DNA of 64,000 nt from Pseudomonas putida (GTDB taxonomy: Bacteria; Pseudomonadota; Gammaproteobacteria; Pseudomonadales; Pseudomonadaceae): NCBI RefSeq assembly GCF_004357765.1, contig NZ_SMTE01000001.1:310001-374000 (forward strand). Reading direction: 5' to 3'. This document shows positions 36,044 to 44,401 of the stretch, in pieces. A program made the position numbers and the translations under genes. A model generated the notes under the pieces. That model was given only the letters and a program-made list of their open reading frames with translations, did not search any database and was not told the origin of the DNA. Positions within the stretch are counted from its first letter, which is position 1; the number at the start of each line of letters is the position of its first letter.

Positions 36044-37720
36044 TCAACCCGCTGACAGTTCCTCGACACTGATCTCGCGCATACGGAACTTTTGCACTTT
36101 GCCCGTCACCGTCATCGGGAATTCCTCGACGAAGCGGAAATACCGCGGCACCTTGAAATGCGCGATCCGGGCCTTGGCCCACTCGCGCAGCTCCTGTTCG
36201 CTGGCCATCTGCCCCGGATGCAGGCGCACCCAGGCGACGATCTCCTCCCCGTACTTGCTGCAAGGCACGCCGATCACCTGCACGTCCGCCACCGCCGGAT
36301 GGGTGAAGAAAAACTCCTCCAGCTCACGCGGGTAGATATTCTCGCCACCACGGATGATCATGTCCTTGCTGCGCCCGACGATACGCACATAGCCCTGTTC
36401 GTCCATCACCGCCAGGTCACCGGTGTGCATCCAGCCGTCGGCATCGATGCTGTCGCCGGTAGCCTGAGGGTTGTTCCAATACCCCAGCATCACGCTGTAG
36501 CCGCGGGTGCACAACTCACCGATCTCGCCACGAGGGACAGTCTCGCCAGCGCTGTCGATCACCTTGCTCTCCAACCTCGGCTGGGTCCGGCCAACGCTGG
36601 TGACTCGTCGCTCCAAATCGTCTGCGGCGCCGGTCTGCAGCGATACCGGGCTGGTTTCGGTCATGCCATAGGCGATCTGTACTTCGGCCATGTGCATTTC
36701 GCCGATCACCCGGCGCATCACCTCGATCGGGCAGGTGGCACCCGCCATGATCCCGGTGCGCAGGCTAGACAAATCGAAGTCAGCACGCTGCGGATGATCC
36801 AGCTCGGCGATGAACATGGTCGGCACACCGTAGAGGGCGGTGGCTTTCTCCTCGGCCACGGCGCGCAGGGTGGCCAGCGGATCGAACGCATCATTGGGGT
36901 AGATCAGCGTGCTGCCATGGGTCATGCAGCCGAGGTTGGCCATGACCATGCCAAAGCAGTGGTACAACGGCACCGGCACCACCAGACGGTCATGCTCGGT
37001 GAGGCCAAGGCTTTCGCCGACCATATAGCCGTTGTTGAGGATGTTGTGGTGGCTCAGCGTGGCGCCCTTGGGGAAGCCCGTGGTGCCGGAGGTGTACTGG
37101 ATGTTGATCGGGTCGTCCCGGTGCAACCGGGCCTGGCGCTCGCGCAGAGCCTGGGCACTCACGGCCTCGGCGCGTGTCTGCAACTGTTGCCAGGAGAGGA
37201 AACCTGAGGGTGGCGCACTGGCCAGGCTGATCAACCCGCGCAGCTGCGGGAAGCGCTCGCAGTCCATTGGCTGACCCTCCTGGGCCAGCGCCAGGCCCGG
37301 CACCAGGTCGAGCAGCATGGCATGGTAGTCGGAGGTCTTGAAGGCATCGGCACAGATGACCCAGCTGCAACCGGACTGACCCAGGGCGTAGTCCAGTTCG
37401 CTGCTGCGATAAGCCGGATTGATGTTGACCAGGATCGCGCCGATCTTGGCGCTGGCGAACTGGGTGATGCACCACTCGGCGCAGTTGGGCGCCCAGATCC
37501 CCAGGCGATCGCCGGGTTGCACGCCCAGGGCCATCAGGGCGCGAGCATGCTGATCGACGGCTTCGGCCAGTTGCCGCCATGTGTAGCGCAGGGCCTGGTG
37601 GCGAACCACCAGCGCTTCGCGGTCGGGGAAACGTGCGACTGTAGCGTCGAAGGCATCTCCGATGCATTGGTCGAGCAGCGGTTTGTCCTGGTTGCCCAGG
37701 GAGTAGCTTGGCTGGGGCAT
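36044..37720 (-). CDS. Acyl-CoA synthetase (AMP-binding)
   Basis: A 558-residue adenylate-forming ligase. The P-loop-like motif is [18 protein letters not shown], the hinge region is [25 protein letters not shown], and the catalytic lysine is in [11 protein letters not shown] near the C terminus. It activates a carboxylic acid to its acyl-CoA. The start at 37720 was chosen because the open extension upstream (to 37834) is translated REP DNA. It lies downstream of qhpB on the same strand and would take the acid formed by the amine dehydrogenase and aldehyde dehydrogenase into CoA metabolism, most likely a short- or medium-chain acid. Chain length cannot be judged here. Confidence 0.9.
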   Translation of the reverse strand: MPQPSYSLGNQDKPLLDQCIGDAFDATVARFPDREALVVRHQALRYTWRQLAEAVDQHARALMALGVQPGDRLGIWAPNCAEWCITQFASAKIGAILVNINPAYRSSELDYALGQSGCSWVICADAFKTSDYHAMLLDLVPGLALAQEGQPMDCERFPQLRGLISLASAPPSGFLSWQQLQTRAEAVSAQALRERQARLHRDDPINIQYTSGTTGFPKGATLSHHNILNNGYMVGESLGLTEHDRLVVPVPLYHCFGMVMANLGCMTHGSTLIYPNDAFDPLATLRAVAEEKATALYGVPTMFIAELDHPQRADFDLSSLRTGIMAGATCPIEVMRRVIGEMHMAEVQIAYGMTETSPVSLQTGAADDLERRVTSVGRTQPRLESKVIDSAGETVPRGEIGELCTRGYSVMLGYWNNPQATGDSIDADGWMHTGDLAVMDEQGYVRIVGRSKDMIIRGGENIYPRELEEFFFTHPAVADVQVIGVPCSKYGEEIVAWVRLHPGQMASEQELREWAKARIAHFKVPRYFRFVEEFPMTVTGKVQKFRMREISVEELSAG

Positions 37721-37746
37721 GGGTGTTCTCTTATTGTTTGTCTGTT

Positions 37747-37820
37747 CCGGCCCTTTCGCGGGTAAACCCGCTCCTACAGGGGGCACTGCACATCCTGTAG
37801 GAGCGGGTTTACCCGCGAAG
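37747..37820. repeat. REP pair (BIME)
   Basis: Two inverted REP units of about 27 bases (CTTTCGCGGGTAAACCCGC and its complement, with CTCCTACAGG ends) are separated by about 13 bases. They sit between qhpB and the acyl-CoA ligase gene. They can fold into a large hairpin that may lower expression of the ligase relative to the qhp genes. Confidence 0.88.
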
Positions 37821-37834
37821 AAAACAACACTCAA

Positions 37835-38956
37835 CTAACGGACGAACACCTGCGGCGTGGTAGTGGACATGTCTCCGCCCGGCAGCTTGATGTTCTTCAC
37901 CTTTTCCAGCGTCTCAGGGTCGAACACCGCCAGGTCGTTGAACGTCCCGCCCAGGTACAACTTGTCGCCCTTCTTGTCGAAGGTCACACAATAGTAGGTG
38001 TGTTCCAGGTTGGCTGCCTTGATCAGCTTGCGTTGCTTGATGTCGTAGCGCGCCAGACGGTTGAGCACGCCGTACATCTGGTTCGGGTCTTTCGGCGAGC
38101 GCAGGCCGGTGAAGTACAGCTCGGTCAGGTCGGCGAATTCCTGGGTGTGGGTCTTGCCGGTCTTGAGGTCGACGCTCAGGTAGCCGTACAGCAGCTCTGC
38201 CTCGTTCGGGTCCTGCTTGTCGTCCTTGAACTTGGCGATGGTGTAGAGCATCGAGAACTCGTGGCGCGGGCTCTGGTGCGGCCAGAAGTACAGCACGTCC
38301 GGGGCGCTGTAGCCCTTGCGATTCCAATTGCGCAGGGGCAAGGCGACACTGTACTTGCCGGTCTTGACGTCCATCTTGTAGAGGTCGGGCCCGGCGACGA
38401 ACAGGCTGCCGTCGTCGGCGGCGCGCATCAGGTAGACCTGGCGCGGCATCGGGAAGGTCCGCACCGGTTTGGCCTGCAAACCGTCAGCGGTCTTGAACAC
38501 CTCCAGGCGCGGTGGTTTGACCACGTAGTGGTCGTTGAGGCGCTGGGTCGGGTTGACCGTGGCGTAGACCTCCTTGCCATCCGGGCTGAGGGCGAAGGAG
38601 TACATCGACTTGCCGACTTCGCCGGGCACGCTGGAAAGGTTGGCGTGAAAGGTGGTTTTGCAGGTGTCCAGGTCGATGCCGTAGATGTCGGCATAGTGGT
38701 TGTTGAGCACGTAGGCGGTGCGGTTGTCCGGCGCCATCATCGCCGTGCCGGGGCCGAACTTGTCGGGCATCTGGCAGCTCTTGTACAGCGTATCGCTGGC
38801 CACATCGATGACGTGCAGGTTGTTCGGGTAGTTGGTGGTGATCAGATATTCCTGGCCGGCCTTGAGGGCAGGCCCGGTGTCGTCGGCCTGGGCCGACCAG
38901 GCGCAGGCCGAGGCGGCGATGGTCAGCGCGAGTTGCGCGCAACGTCCAGCATTCAT
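37835..38956 (-). CDS. qhpB: Quinohemoprotein amine dehydrogenase beta subunit
   Basis: A 373-residue secreted seven-bladed beta-propeller subunit of the periplasmic amine dehydrogenase. The signal peptide is MNAGRCAQLALTIAASACAW with cleavage after AQA near residue 24. The propeller repeats include YLITTNYPNNLHVIDVASD, SFALSPDGKEVYATV and YYCVTFDKKGDKLYLGG. The start at 38956 has AAGGGG before it; the upstream open frame overlaps qhpC and is not real. It follows qhpC by 32 bases in the order qhpA-qhpD-qhpC-qhpB. It supports the small cofactor-bearing gamma subunit. Confidence 0.95.
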   Translation of the reverse strand: MNAGRCAQLALTIAASACAWSAQADDTGPALKAGQEYLITTNYPNNLHVIDVASDTLYKSCQMPDKFGPGTAMMAPDNRTAYVLNNHYADIYGIDLDTCKTTFHANLSSVPGEVGKSMYSFALSPDGKEVYATVNPTQRLNDHYVVKPPRLEVFKTADGLQAKPVRTFPMPRQVYLMRAADDGSLFVAGPDLYKMDVKTGKYSVALPLRNWNRKGYSAPDVLYFWPHQSPRHEFSMLYTIAKFKDDKQDPNEAELLYGYLSVDLKTGKTHTQEFADLTELYFTGLRSPKDPNQMYGVLNRLARYDIKQRKLIKAANLEHTYYCVTFDKKGDKLYLGGTFNDLAVFDPETLEKVKNIKLPGGDMSTTTPQVFVR

Positions 38957-38988
38957 GCGGTTTCCCCTTGTCATTCTTGTCAGGCCGA

Positions 38989-39312
38989 TCACTTGTCTTT
39001 CGGGAACACGGTGCCCAGGTTGCGCCAGTCTTCCTGGGAGTTGGTCGCCTGGGCGTTCCAATCCTGGTAGGTGCTCATCATGTCCGGCACCTGGGCCGGC
39101 CACCAGCAAGGGTCGGAGCAGCCATACAGGTCAGCTTCCATCGGCTGGCACAACGAGCTGACGCCACCAAAGGCGTCCACTTCCCAGCCCGGGTCGGTGG
39201 TGGCAGTGCAACCGGCCACCGCGCTCATCGCCACGACGTCTTCGACGCGGTCTTCGGCGGCGGCCTGCTCGAGGATGCGCGCCTTGTTGTTCAGGGGCTT
39301 CAAGTGCTTCAT
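38989..39312 (-). CDS. qhpC: Quinohemoprotein amine dehydrogenase gamma subunit (CTQ-bearing)
   Basis: A 107-residue precursor of the catalytic subunit. A 28-residue leader ([16 protein letters not shown]...VEDVVA) precedes a 79-residue mature chain starting MSAVAGC. Counting from that Met, C7-E16, C27-D33 and C41-D49 fall at the thioether crosslinks known for this subunit, and C37 with W43 at the cysteine tryptophylquinone. So every residue needed for the cofactor and cage is present. QhpD makes the thioethers, QhpG oxidises the Trp, QhpE removes the leader and QhpF exports it. The qhpD stop lies one base before the qhpC ATG, giving tight coupling. Confidence 0.97.
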   Translation of the reverse strand: MKHLKPLNNKARILEQAAAEDRVEDVVAMSAVAGCTATTDPGWEVDAFGGVSSLCQPMEADLYGCSDPCWWPAQVPDMMSTYQDWNAQATNSQEDWRNLGTVFPKDK

Positions 39313-39313
39313 G

Positions 39314-40744
39314 TCAGTGCGCCTTCCGCGGAGTGATGTAGCGATCGATGAAGGCCGGGTTGGCGGCCATGATGCGGCTATAGACCTCGATGCCGAAGTC
39401 GACCCAGTCACGCATCAGTTCGCAGTAGTGGTAGGTCGGGTGCTGGGGATCGCCGTAACGGGCATAGCTTTCGTGGTAGCAACCGCCGGAACACAGGTTG
39501 CGGATGTGACAGCTGTCGCAGCCGGTGTTGCTGCGATCCAGGCGTTGCGACAGGAAGTCGTTCAACTGCGCTTGCTTGACGCCCTGGTGCACGTTGCCGA
39601 AGGTCGGCAGGCTGGAGCCGGTGAAGCGGTGGCACAGGTTCAGCTCACCCTCGTGGTCCACGGCCAGCATCTTCAATCCGGCGCCACATGGCAGGGCCTT
39701 CTTGTGCCCCTCGTGGATGTCGGTGATCAACTGATGGAGGTTGGAGAAGCCGATGTTGCGGTGCTCCAATGCCGCTTCCAGGTAACGACGACCGAGGGCC
39801 TTCATGTTGGCGAACACCTGCACCAGTTCTTCGCCGGTGAGGTTGAAGTCGGCCATGTCGCCGGAGGTGACCGGAGCGAATCCGACCTCGGCAAAGCCCA
39901 TCTCGTTGAACAGGTGGTTCCAGATGGTCTCGACGTCGGTGATACCACGGGTCAAGGTCACCCGCGCACCCACCGGGCGGCTGGTGTAGCGCGACAGCAA
40001 CAGGTCGGCCTTGCGCCGGACCACGTCGTAGGTGCCCTGCCCGCCCACGGTGATGCGATTGCGGTCGTGCACGGTCTTGGGGCCGTCGATGCTGATCGAG
40101 AGACCGAAGCGGTGGGCATTGAGCCAGTCGATGATCTCTTCGGTGAGCAGGGTGGCGTTGGTGGTCATGATGAATTCCACCTGCTTGCCGGCCTCGGCGA
40201 AGCGCCGCTCGCAGTAGGCCACCATGTGCTCGATCAATGGCCGATTGGACAGCGGCTCGCCGCCGAAGAACACCACGCTGTAGCGCTGCTCATCGGGCGA
40301 CTCCTTGAGCAGCATCTCCACCGAAGCCTCGGCGGTGTCGGTGCTCATTTTCTTGCCCGCCGAGGGTTTGTCCAGGTCTTCCTTGTAGCAGTAGGTACAG
40401 CTGAGGTTGCAGCCGGTGTTGACGTTGAGCACCACGGTATTGAGCGCGGTGCGCTCGACCTGGCGCAGGGCGATTTCCGGGGTCAGCGGTGAGCCGTCGC
40501 TGACCAGCTCCAGGGCGATGAGCTCATGCAGGGTTTCTTCGATGTCCTGGCCGGCGAAGCGTTGGCCAAGACGCTGCATCAATTCTTCTGCCGAGCAGCC
40601 TTGCTGGCGCAGGGTGTCGATGATGCCACCGGTCACCGCATCGGCGGTGAACAGCGAACTGCTGGGGATGTGGAACAACATGCGGTCGGCATCGACCTGC
40701 ACTTCGTGCAGGTTGCGTTCGACCAGGTTCAGTAGTGCGCCCAT
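39314..40744 (-). CDS. qhpD: Radical SAM maturase of the amine dehydrogenase gamma subunit
   Basis: A 476-residue radical SAM/SPASM protein. The first cluster motif is CNLSCTYC with C112, C116 and C119. The C-terminal SPASM-like cysteines include [14 protein letters not shown] and a later Cys in YHYCELM, for auxiliary clusters. In characterised systems QhpD forms the three Cys-to-Asp/Glu thioether bonds inside QhpC before export. Its N-terminal 95 residues would form the peptide-recognition part. The gene lies between qhpA and qhpC and is coupled to qhpC. All expected cluster residues appear to be present. Confidence 0.95.
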   Translation of the reverse strand: MGALLNLVERNLHEVQVDADRMLFHIPSSSLFTADAVTGGIIDTLRQQGCSAEELMQRLGQRFAGQDIEETLHELIALELVSDGSPLTPEIALRQVERTALNTVVLNVNTGCNLSCTYCYKEDLDKPSAGKKMSTDTAEASVEMLLKESPDEQRYSVVFFGGEPLSNRPLIEHMVAYCERRFAEAGKQVEFIMTTNATLLTEEIIDWLNAHRFGLSISIDGPKTVHDRNRITVGGQGTYDVVRRKADLLLSRYTSRPVGARVTLTRGITDVETIWNHLFNEMGFAEVGFAPVTSGDMADFNLTGEELVQVFANMKALGRRYLEAALEHRNIGFSNLHQLITDIHEGHKKALPCGAGLKMLAVDHEGELNLCHRFTGSSLPTFGNVHQGVKQAQLNDFLSQRLDRSNTGCDSCHIRNLCSGGCYHESYARYGDPQHPTYHYCELMRDWVDFGIEVYSRIMAANPAFIDRYITPRKAH

Positions 40745-40792
40745 GGCGACCTCCGATAATCGATCCGTTGGAAAAACCGTTGCGCCCTGCCC

Positions 40793-42358
40793 TCAAGGCA
40801 ACGGCGGGTTGTTCCAGCGTTGTACGGTGACGATCATGTGGCCTTCGCCGGTCTGGCCGCCGTCGGCCAGCGTGGCGATGACTTTCAGGTTGCCCGCGTT
40901 GTTGGTCATCATCTTGCGCGCAGGGTTGGGGCCTGCACCGCCTGGCACGAACACGCCGTCAGCTTGCATCTGCCCGGCGAACTTGACGTCTTCATCCTCC
41001 ACGGCACGCTCGTTGAAGGGTTCGACCTTCCAGGTGGCCGGCAGATAACCGATGCGCAGCGGCTGGCCGTTGGCGTCCTTGCCCCAGGCCTCGGCTTCGA
41101 AGCGGCCCTGGACCTTCGGCACCTTGGCGCCGTTTTCGCCGATACGGGCGATGGAGAACGCCGGCACCACCTTGACCTCGTCGACCTTGTCGTAGACCGC
41201 CAGGCTGCCGCCCTTGAGCTCACCCACCGCGACCTCGCGCAGGCCAGGCTTGGCATCGGCTGCGGCGCGGGCCTTGACCCGCACCAGGGTCGGAGTCTGT
41301 TCCAGCACCTCGCTCACCTCGACCCCGGCGCCCAGCGCGGGCTTGCCCGACAGGCCGGTGCCGACCAGGGTGATCTCGCTTTCACCTCCAGCCTTGATGA
41401 ACGCCGGTTGTACCGCCAGCAGGCGTGCCTTGCCTTCCTTGACCGCGGTGAAGTCCAGGCCACGTTCGTCGTGGTCGGCTTCGAACATGCGGCCTTTCAT
41501 CTCACCGTCGAGTGCCGCGAACACCTGACGCAGGTTGCTGTCGCCGATCTTGACGTTGCCGCGCCATTCATAGCCGTTGTAGAGAATGGCCGAGCCAGTG
41601 CCGTTGAAGGGCGTGCCATCGGCGTAGCTGCCCTTGACCTCGACGTTGAAGGTATCGCCCTGATCCGGGCTGACGCTCATCACACCACGCACATCGCCCT
41701 TGGCGAGCATGTGGCCACTGAACGCCCACTGCCCCGGCAGCGCATCGGCCTTGGGCTTGGCCTTCTCCCAGGCCGCCCAGGCCGGGCTTTGCAGCGGGTA
41801 ACGCTTGGCCAGTTCCGGCACCACCTGCTTGAGGGCGATTTCCAGCCAGTCGCGGTCGCGTGCCTGGGCCTGGTATTCGAGGGACGGCCACTGGCCGAGG
41901 TGGAAGTTGACCAGGTGCTCCCATTCCTGTGCCGGGCGTCGTTGCAAGGCTACACGTGCGCCTGAGTGACAACGGCCGCAGGTTTCGCTGAGCTGGGTGT
42001 CGAAGTGCTCCACGGTATTGAGCCGGCGCTCCATGGCGTAACGCACGCCGTCGGTTTCGCTCGGCGCCAGGCCCTGCTTGTCGGCCAGGTACTTGACCAG
42101 GGTGCGGCGATCGTCGTCGCTGATCTGCAGGCCGTGCATGATCTGCATGCGGGCGATGCTCATCAGCCAGCCTTCGGGAGTCTTGCGCTGGTGGCTGATA
42201 CGGCTGTAGGTGTCATTGCCTTCGGGGATGTGGCACCCCATGCACTTGTTCTGCAACAGGCTCGGGCCCTGCTCGGCCGCCATGGCCTGGGTGCCCAGCA
42301 GTGCGGCGGCGATCAACGCCAGTTTACCCGCATGCCGCCGGAGTCGAGTCGTCTTCAA
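40793..42358 (-). CDS. qhpA: Quinohemoprotein amine dehydrogenase alpha subunit (diheme cytochrome c)
   Basis: A 521-residue periplasmic subunit with a signal peptide (cleavage after TQAMA, about residue 28) and two heme c motifs, CMGCH at 39-43 and CGRCH at 127-131. Beta-sandwich domains follow. Electrons pass from the quinone cofactor of QhpC through these hemes to a c-type acceptor. The start is TTG at 42358. GGAGG lies seven bases before it and the signal peptide is complete only from there; no ATG is available in frame upstream of the signal sequence. A sigma-54-like motif lies about 75-89 bases upstream. It is the first gene of qhpADCB. Confidence 0.93.
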   Translation of the reverse strand: MKTTRLRRHAGKLALIAAALLGTQAMAAEQGPSLLQNKCMGCHIPEGNDTYSRISHQRKTPEGWLMSIARMQIMHGLQISDDDRRTLVKYLADKQGLAPSETDGVRYAMERRLNTVEHFDTQLSETCGRCHSGARVALQRRPAQEWEHLVNFHLGQWPSLEYQAQARDRDWLEIALKQVVPELAKRYPLQSPAWAAWEKAKPKADALPGQWAFSGHMLAKGDVRGVMSVSPDQGDTFNVEVKGSYADGTPFNGTGSAILYNGYEWRGNVKIGDSNLRQVFAALDGEMKGRMFEADHDERGLDFTAVKEGKARLLAVQPAFIKAGGESEITLVGTGLSGKPALGAGVEVSEVLEQTPTLVRVKARAAADAKPGLREVAVGELKGGSLAVYDKVDEVKVVPAFSIARIGENGAKVPKVQGRFEAEAWGKDANGQPLRIGYLPATWKVEPFNERAVEDEDVKFAGQMQADGVFVPGGAGPNPARKMMTNNAGNLKVIATLADGGQTGEGHMIVTVQRWNNPPLP

Positions 42359-42432
42359 GGTCAGACCTCCACGGTTGTTATTATCGTTCTTGCACGCTTC
42401 GTTACAGCGGTGTGCATGTGACAGGTAGCGAT

Positions 42433-42447
42433 ACAGAAACTGTGCCA
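42433..42447 (-). promoter_or_regulatory. Weak sigma-54-like promoter of qhpADCB
   Basis: The minus strand reads TGGCAC, five bases, CTGT. The -24 half is perfect, but the -12 half differs from TTGC at two places. The distance to the qhpA TTG gives a leader of about 60 bases. The divergent gene has a perfect motif and the locus carries its own sigma-54 activator, which supports the call. Confidence 0.45.
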
Positions 42448-42545
42448 GGTGTCTTAAAAGTGGTGCATTTCAATTATTTAGCCGGTTTTCGGGGTGGCCA
42501 TGAAGCGCTACCCAATGGGTTGGGGCGTGCCATTTCGCGACAGGC

Positions 42546-42625
42546 TGTTTCATCCTGAGACAGGGCCTGCTGCCGGCGAAAAGGCCAGCGCAACCACTGT
42601 TTCATCACCGTCTCACAGCGTCTCA
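42546..42625. promoter_or_regulatory. Probable activator sites (TGTTTCA/TGAGACA half-sites)
   Basis: TGTTTCATCCTGAGACA (42546-42562) is an inverted repeat with one mismatch. About 35 bases on, TGTTTCA (42598) and two CGTCTCA copies (42609 and 42619) occur. They lie about 90-165 bases upstream of the two divergent sigma-54-type promoters, the usual position for enhancer sites of an AcoR-type activator such as the one encoded at 49450-51360. The rest of the 408-base qhpA/ALDH intergenic region (42359-42766) holds the two promoters and nothing else recognisable. Confidence 0.5.
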
Positions 42626-42711
42626 ATGTGCAACAGCGCAGCGATGCAACCTGCCCGTTGCATCCGAACAAAACCCAGCCAGCTCAATACCTTGCGCGCA
42701 TTGATCGAGCT

Positions 42712-42726
42712 TGGCACGGCCATTGC
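42712..42726 (+). promoter_or_regulatory. Sigma-54 promoter of the aldehyde dehydrogenase gene
   Basis: TGGCAC-GGCCA-TTGC is a perfect -24/-12 element, ending 40 bases before the ATG of the aldehyde dehydrogenase. GG and GC are at the correct spacing of ten bases. Confidence 0.8.
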
Positions 42727-42766
42727 GCCAGACCTGGGCACATCCAACGACAAGAGGCACCGCCCC

Positions 42767-44260
42767 ATGCTTTCCGACCTGCCCATCCTGCCCGCCACCC
42801 GCGCCTTCCTCGAACGCAAACTGAGAATGCGCATCGGCGCCGACTGGCAGGACGCTGTCAGCGGCCACACCCTGGCGTTCCGCAATCCGGCGAGCGGTGA
42901 AGTCCTCGGCGAGGTGCCCGCCGCCGAGCAGGAAGACGTCGACCGTGCCGTGCGCGCCGCACGTCAGGCCTTCGACGACTCGCCCTGGAGCCGACTGCGC
43001 CCGCGCGAGCGGCAGAACCTGCTGTGGCGACTGGCGGACCTGATGGAGCGCGACGCACAGCAACTGGCCGAGCTGGAATGCCTGAACAACGGCAAGAGCG
43101 CCGTCGTGGCCAAGGTCATGGACGTGCAACTGGCCATCGACTTCCTGCGCTACATGGCCGGCTGGGCCACCAAGATCGAGGGTAGCACCGTCGAGGCCTC
43201 CATGCCGTTGATGCCCAACGACCAGTTCCACGGCTTCGTGCGGCGTGAGGCAATCGGTGTGGTCGGCGCCATCGTCGCCTGGAACTTCCCGCTGTTGCTG
43301 GCCTGCTGGAAGCTCGGCCCGGCCCTGGCTACCGGCTGCACCATGGTGCTCAAGCCCGCCGACGAAACTCCGCTGACTGCGATCAAACTCGCCGAACTGG
43401 TGGACGAAGCCGGTTACCCGGCGGGTGTGTTCAACGTGATCACCGGCACTGGCCTGAACGCCGGCGCTGCGCTCAGCCGCCATCCCGGGGTCGACAAACT
43501 GACCTTCACCGGCTCCACCGAAGTGGGCAAGTTGATCGGCAAGGCGGCGATGGACAACATGACCCGCGTGACCCTGGAGCTTGGCGGCAAGTCGCCAACC
43601 ATCGTCATGCCCGACGCCAACCTGCAGGACGCTGCTGCGGGTGCCGCCACCGCGATCTTCTTCAACCAAGGCCAGGTCTGCTGCGCCGGGTCCCGGCTGT
43701 ATGTGCATCGCAAGCACTTCGACAATGTCATCGGCGACATCACCGGGATCGCCAATGGCATGAAGCTGGGCAGCGGTCTGGATCCTGCGGTGCAGATGGG
43801 CCCGCTGATCTCGGCCAAGCAACAGGACCGGGTCACTGGTTACATCGAACTGGGCCGCGAGCTGGGCGCGACCATTGCCTGCGGTGGCGAGAGCTTCGGG
43901 CCGGGTTACTTCGTCAAACCGACGGTGATCGTCGATGTCGACCAACGTCACCGCCTGGTCCAGGAGGAAATCTTCGGGCCAGTGCTGGTGGCCATGCCCT
44001 TCGACGATGTCGACGAAGTGATCGCCATGGCCAATGACAACCCCTACGGCCTGGGCGCCAGTATCTGGTCCAACGACCTGGGCGCCGTGCACCGGATGAT
44101 TCCACGCATCAAGTCGGGTTCGGTGTGGGTCAATTGCCACAGCGCGCTGGACCCGGCGCTGCCGTTCGGCGGCTACAAGATGTCGGGGGTTGGCCGCGAA
44201 ATGGGCGCCGCCGCCATCGAGCACTACACCGAGCTCAAGTCGGTATTGATCAGGATCTGA
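42767..44260 (+). CDS. Aldehyde dehydrogenase of the amine locus
   Basis: A 497-residue NAD(P)-dependent aldehyde dehydrogenase similar to phenylacetaldehyde dehydrogenases (FeaB/PadA type). The cofactor motif is GAIVAWNFPLLLACWK, the general base is E271 in ELGGK and the catalytic Cys is C305 in GQVCCAGSR. The ATG at 42767 was chosen because AGAGG precedes it and the sigma-54 promoter lies just upstream; the open frame to 42494 would run through that promoter. It oxidises the aldehyde released by the amine dehydrogenase to the acid. In P. putida U a comparable gene belongs to the phenylethylamine pathway. The preferred aldehyde is not known. Confidence 0.92.
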   Translation: MLSDLPILPATRAFLERKLRMRIGADWQDAVSGHTLAFRNPASGEVLGEVPAAEQEDVDRAVRAARQAFDDSPWSRLRPRERQNLLWRLADLMERDAQQLAELECLNNGKSAVVAKVMDVQLAIDFLRYMAGWATKIEGSTVEASMPLMPNDQFHGFVRREAIGVVGAIVAWNFPLLLACWKLGPALATGCTMVLKPADETPLTAIKLAELVDEAGYPAGVFNVITGTGLNAGAALSRHPGVDKLTFTGSTEVGKLIGKAAMDNMTRVTLELGGKSPTIVMPDANLQDAAAGAATAIFFNQGQVCCAGSRLYVHRKHFDNVIGDITGIANGMKLGSGLDPAVQMGPLISAKQQDRVTGYIELGRELGATIACGGESFGPGYFVKPTVIVDVDQRHRLVQEEIFGPVLVAMPFDDVDEVIAMANDNPYGLGASIWSNDLGAVHRMIPRIKSGSVWVNCHSALDPALPFGGYKMSGVGREMGAAAIEHYTELKSVLIRI

Positions 44261-44275
44261 TCCTTTTCCTGTGAC

Positions 44276-44366
44276 GGCCTCTTCGCGGGTAAACCCGCTC
44301 CTACAGGATCACCGAACTGCGAGGTCTTTGTAGGAGCGGGTTTACCCGCGAAGAGGCCGGCACAGG
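44276..44366. repeat. REP pair (BIME)
   Basis: Two inverted REP units (GGCCTCTTCGCGGGTAAACC and its complement with GGAGCGGGTTTACCCGCG) are separated by about 21 bases. They lie between the aldehyde dehydrogenase and the outer-membrane protein gene. Confidence 0.88.
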
Positions 44367-44401
44367 CAACACGAAAACAACAATAAAACATGGAGCACAC
44401 C

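Noticed and set aside
37721-37834. N-terminal extension of the acyl-CoA ligase (AGKPAPT... VGAGLPAKG).
   Set aside because: It is translated REP DNA; this peptide pattern is a known artefact of Pseudomonas BIMEs.
39071-40492. 473-codon frame antisense to qhpD.
   Set aside because: Shadow of a conserved radical SAM gene; no recognisable motif.
42494-42766. N-terminal extension of the aldehyde dehydrogenase.
   Set aside because: It runs through the enhancer sites and promoter; ALDH homologues start near 42767.
42623-44224. 533-codon frame antisense to the aldehyde dehydrogenase.
   Set aside because: Shadow frame; the plus strand has the full ALDH motifs.
44276-44366. Palindromic pair that might be taken as a CRISPR remnant or attachment site.
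   Set aside because: Matches the REP/BIME type found elsewhere in the window; no spacers and no integrase.
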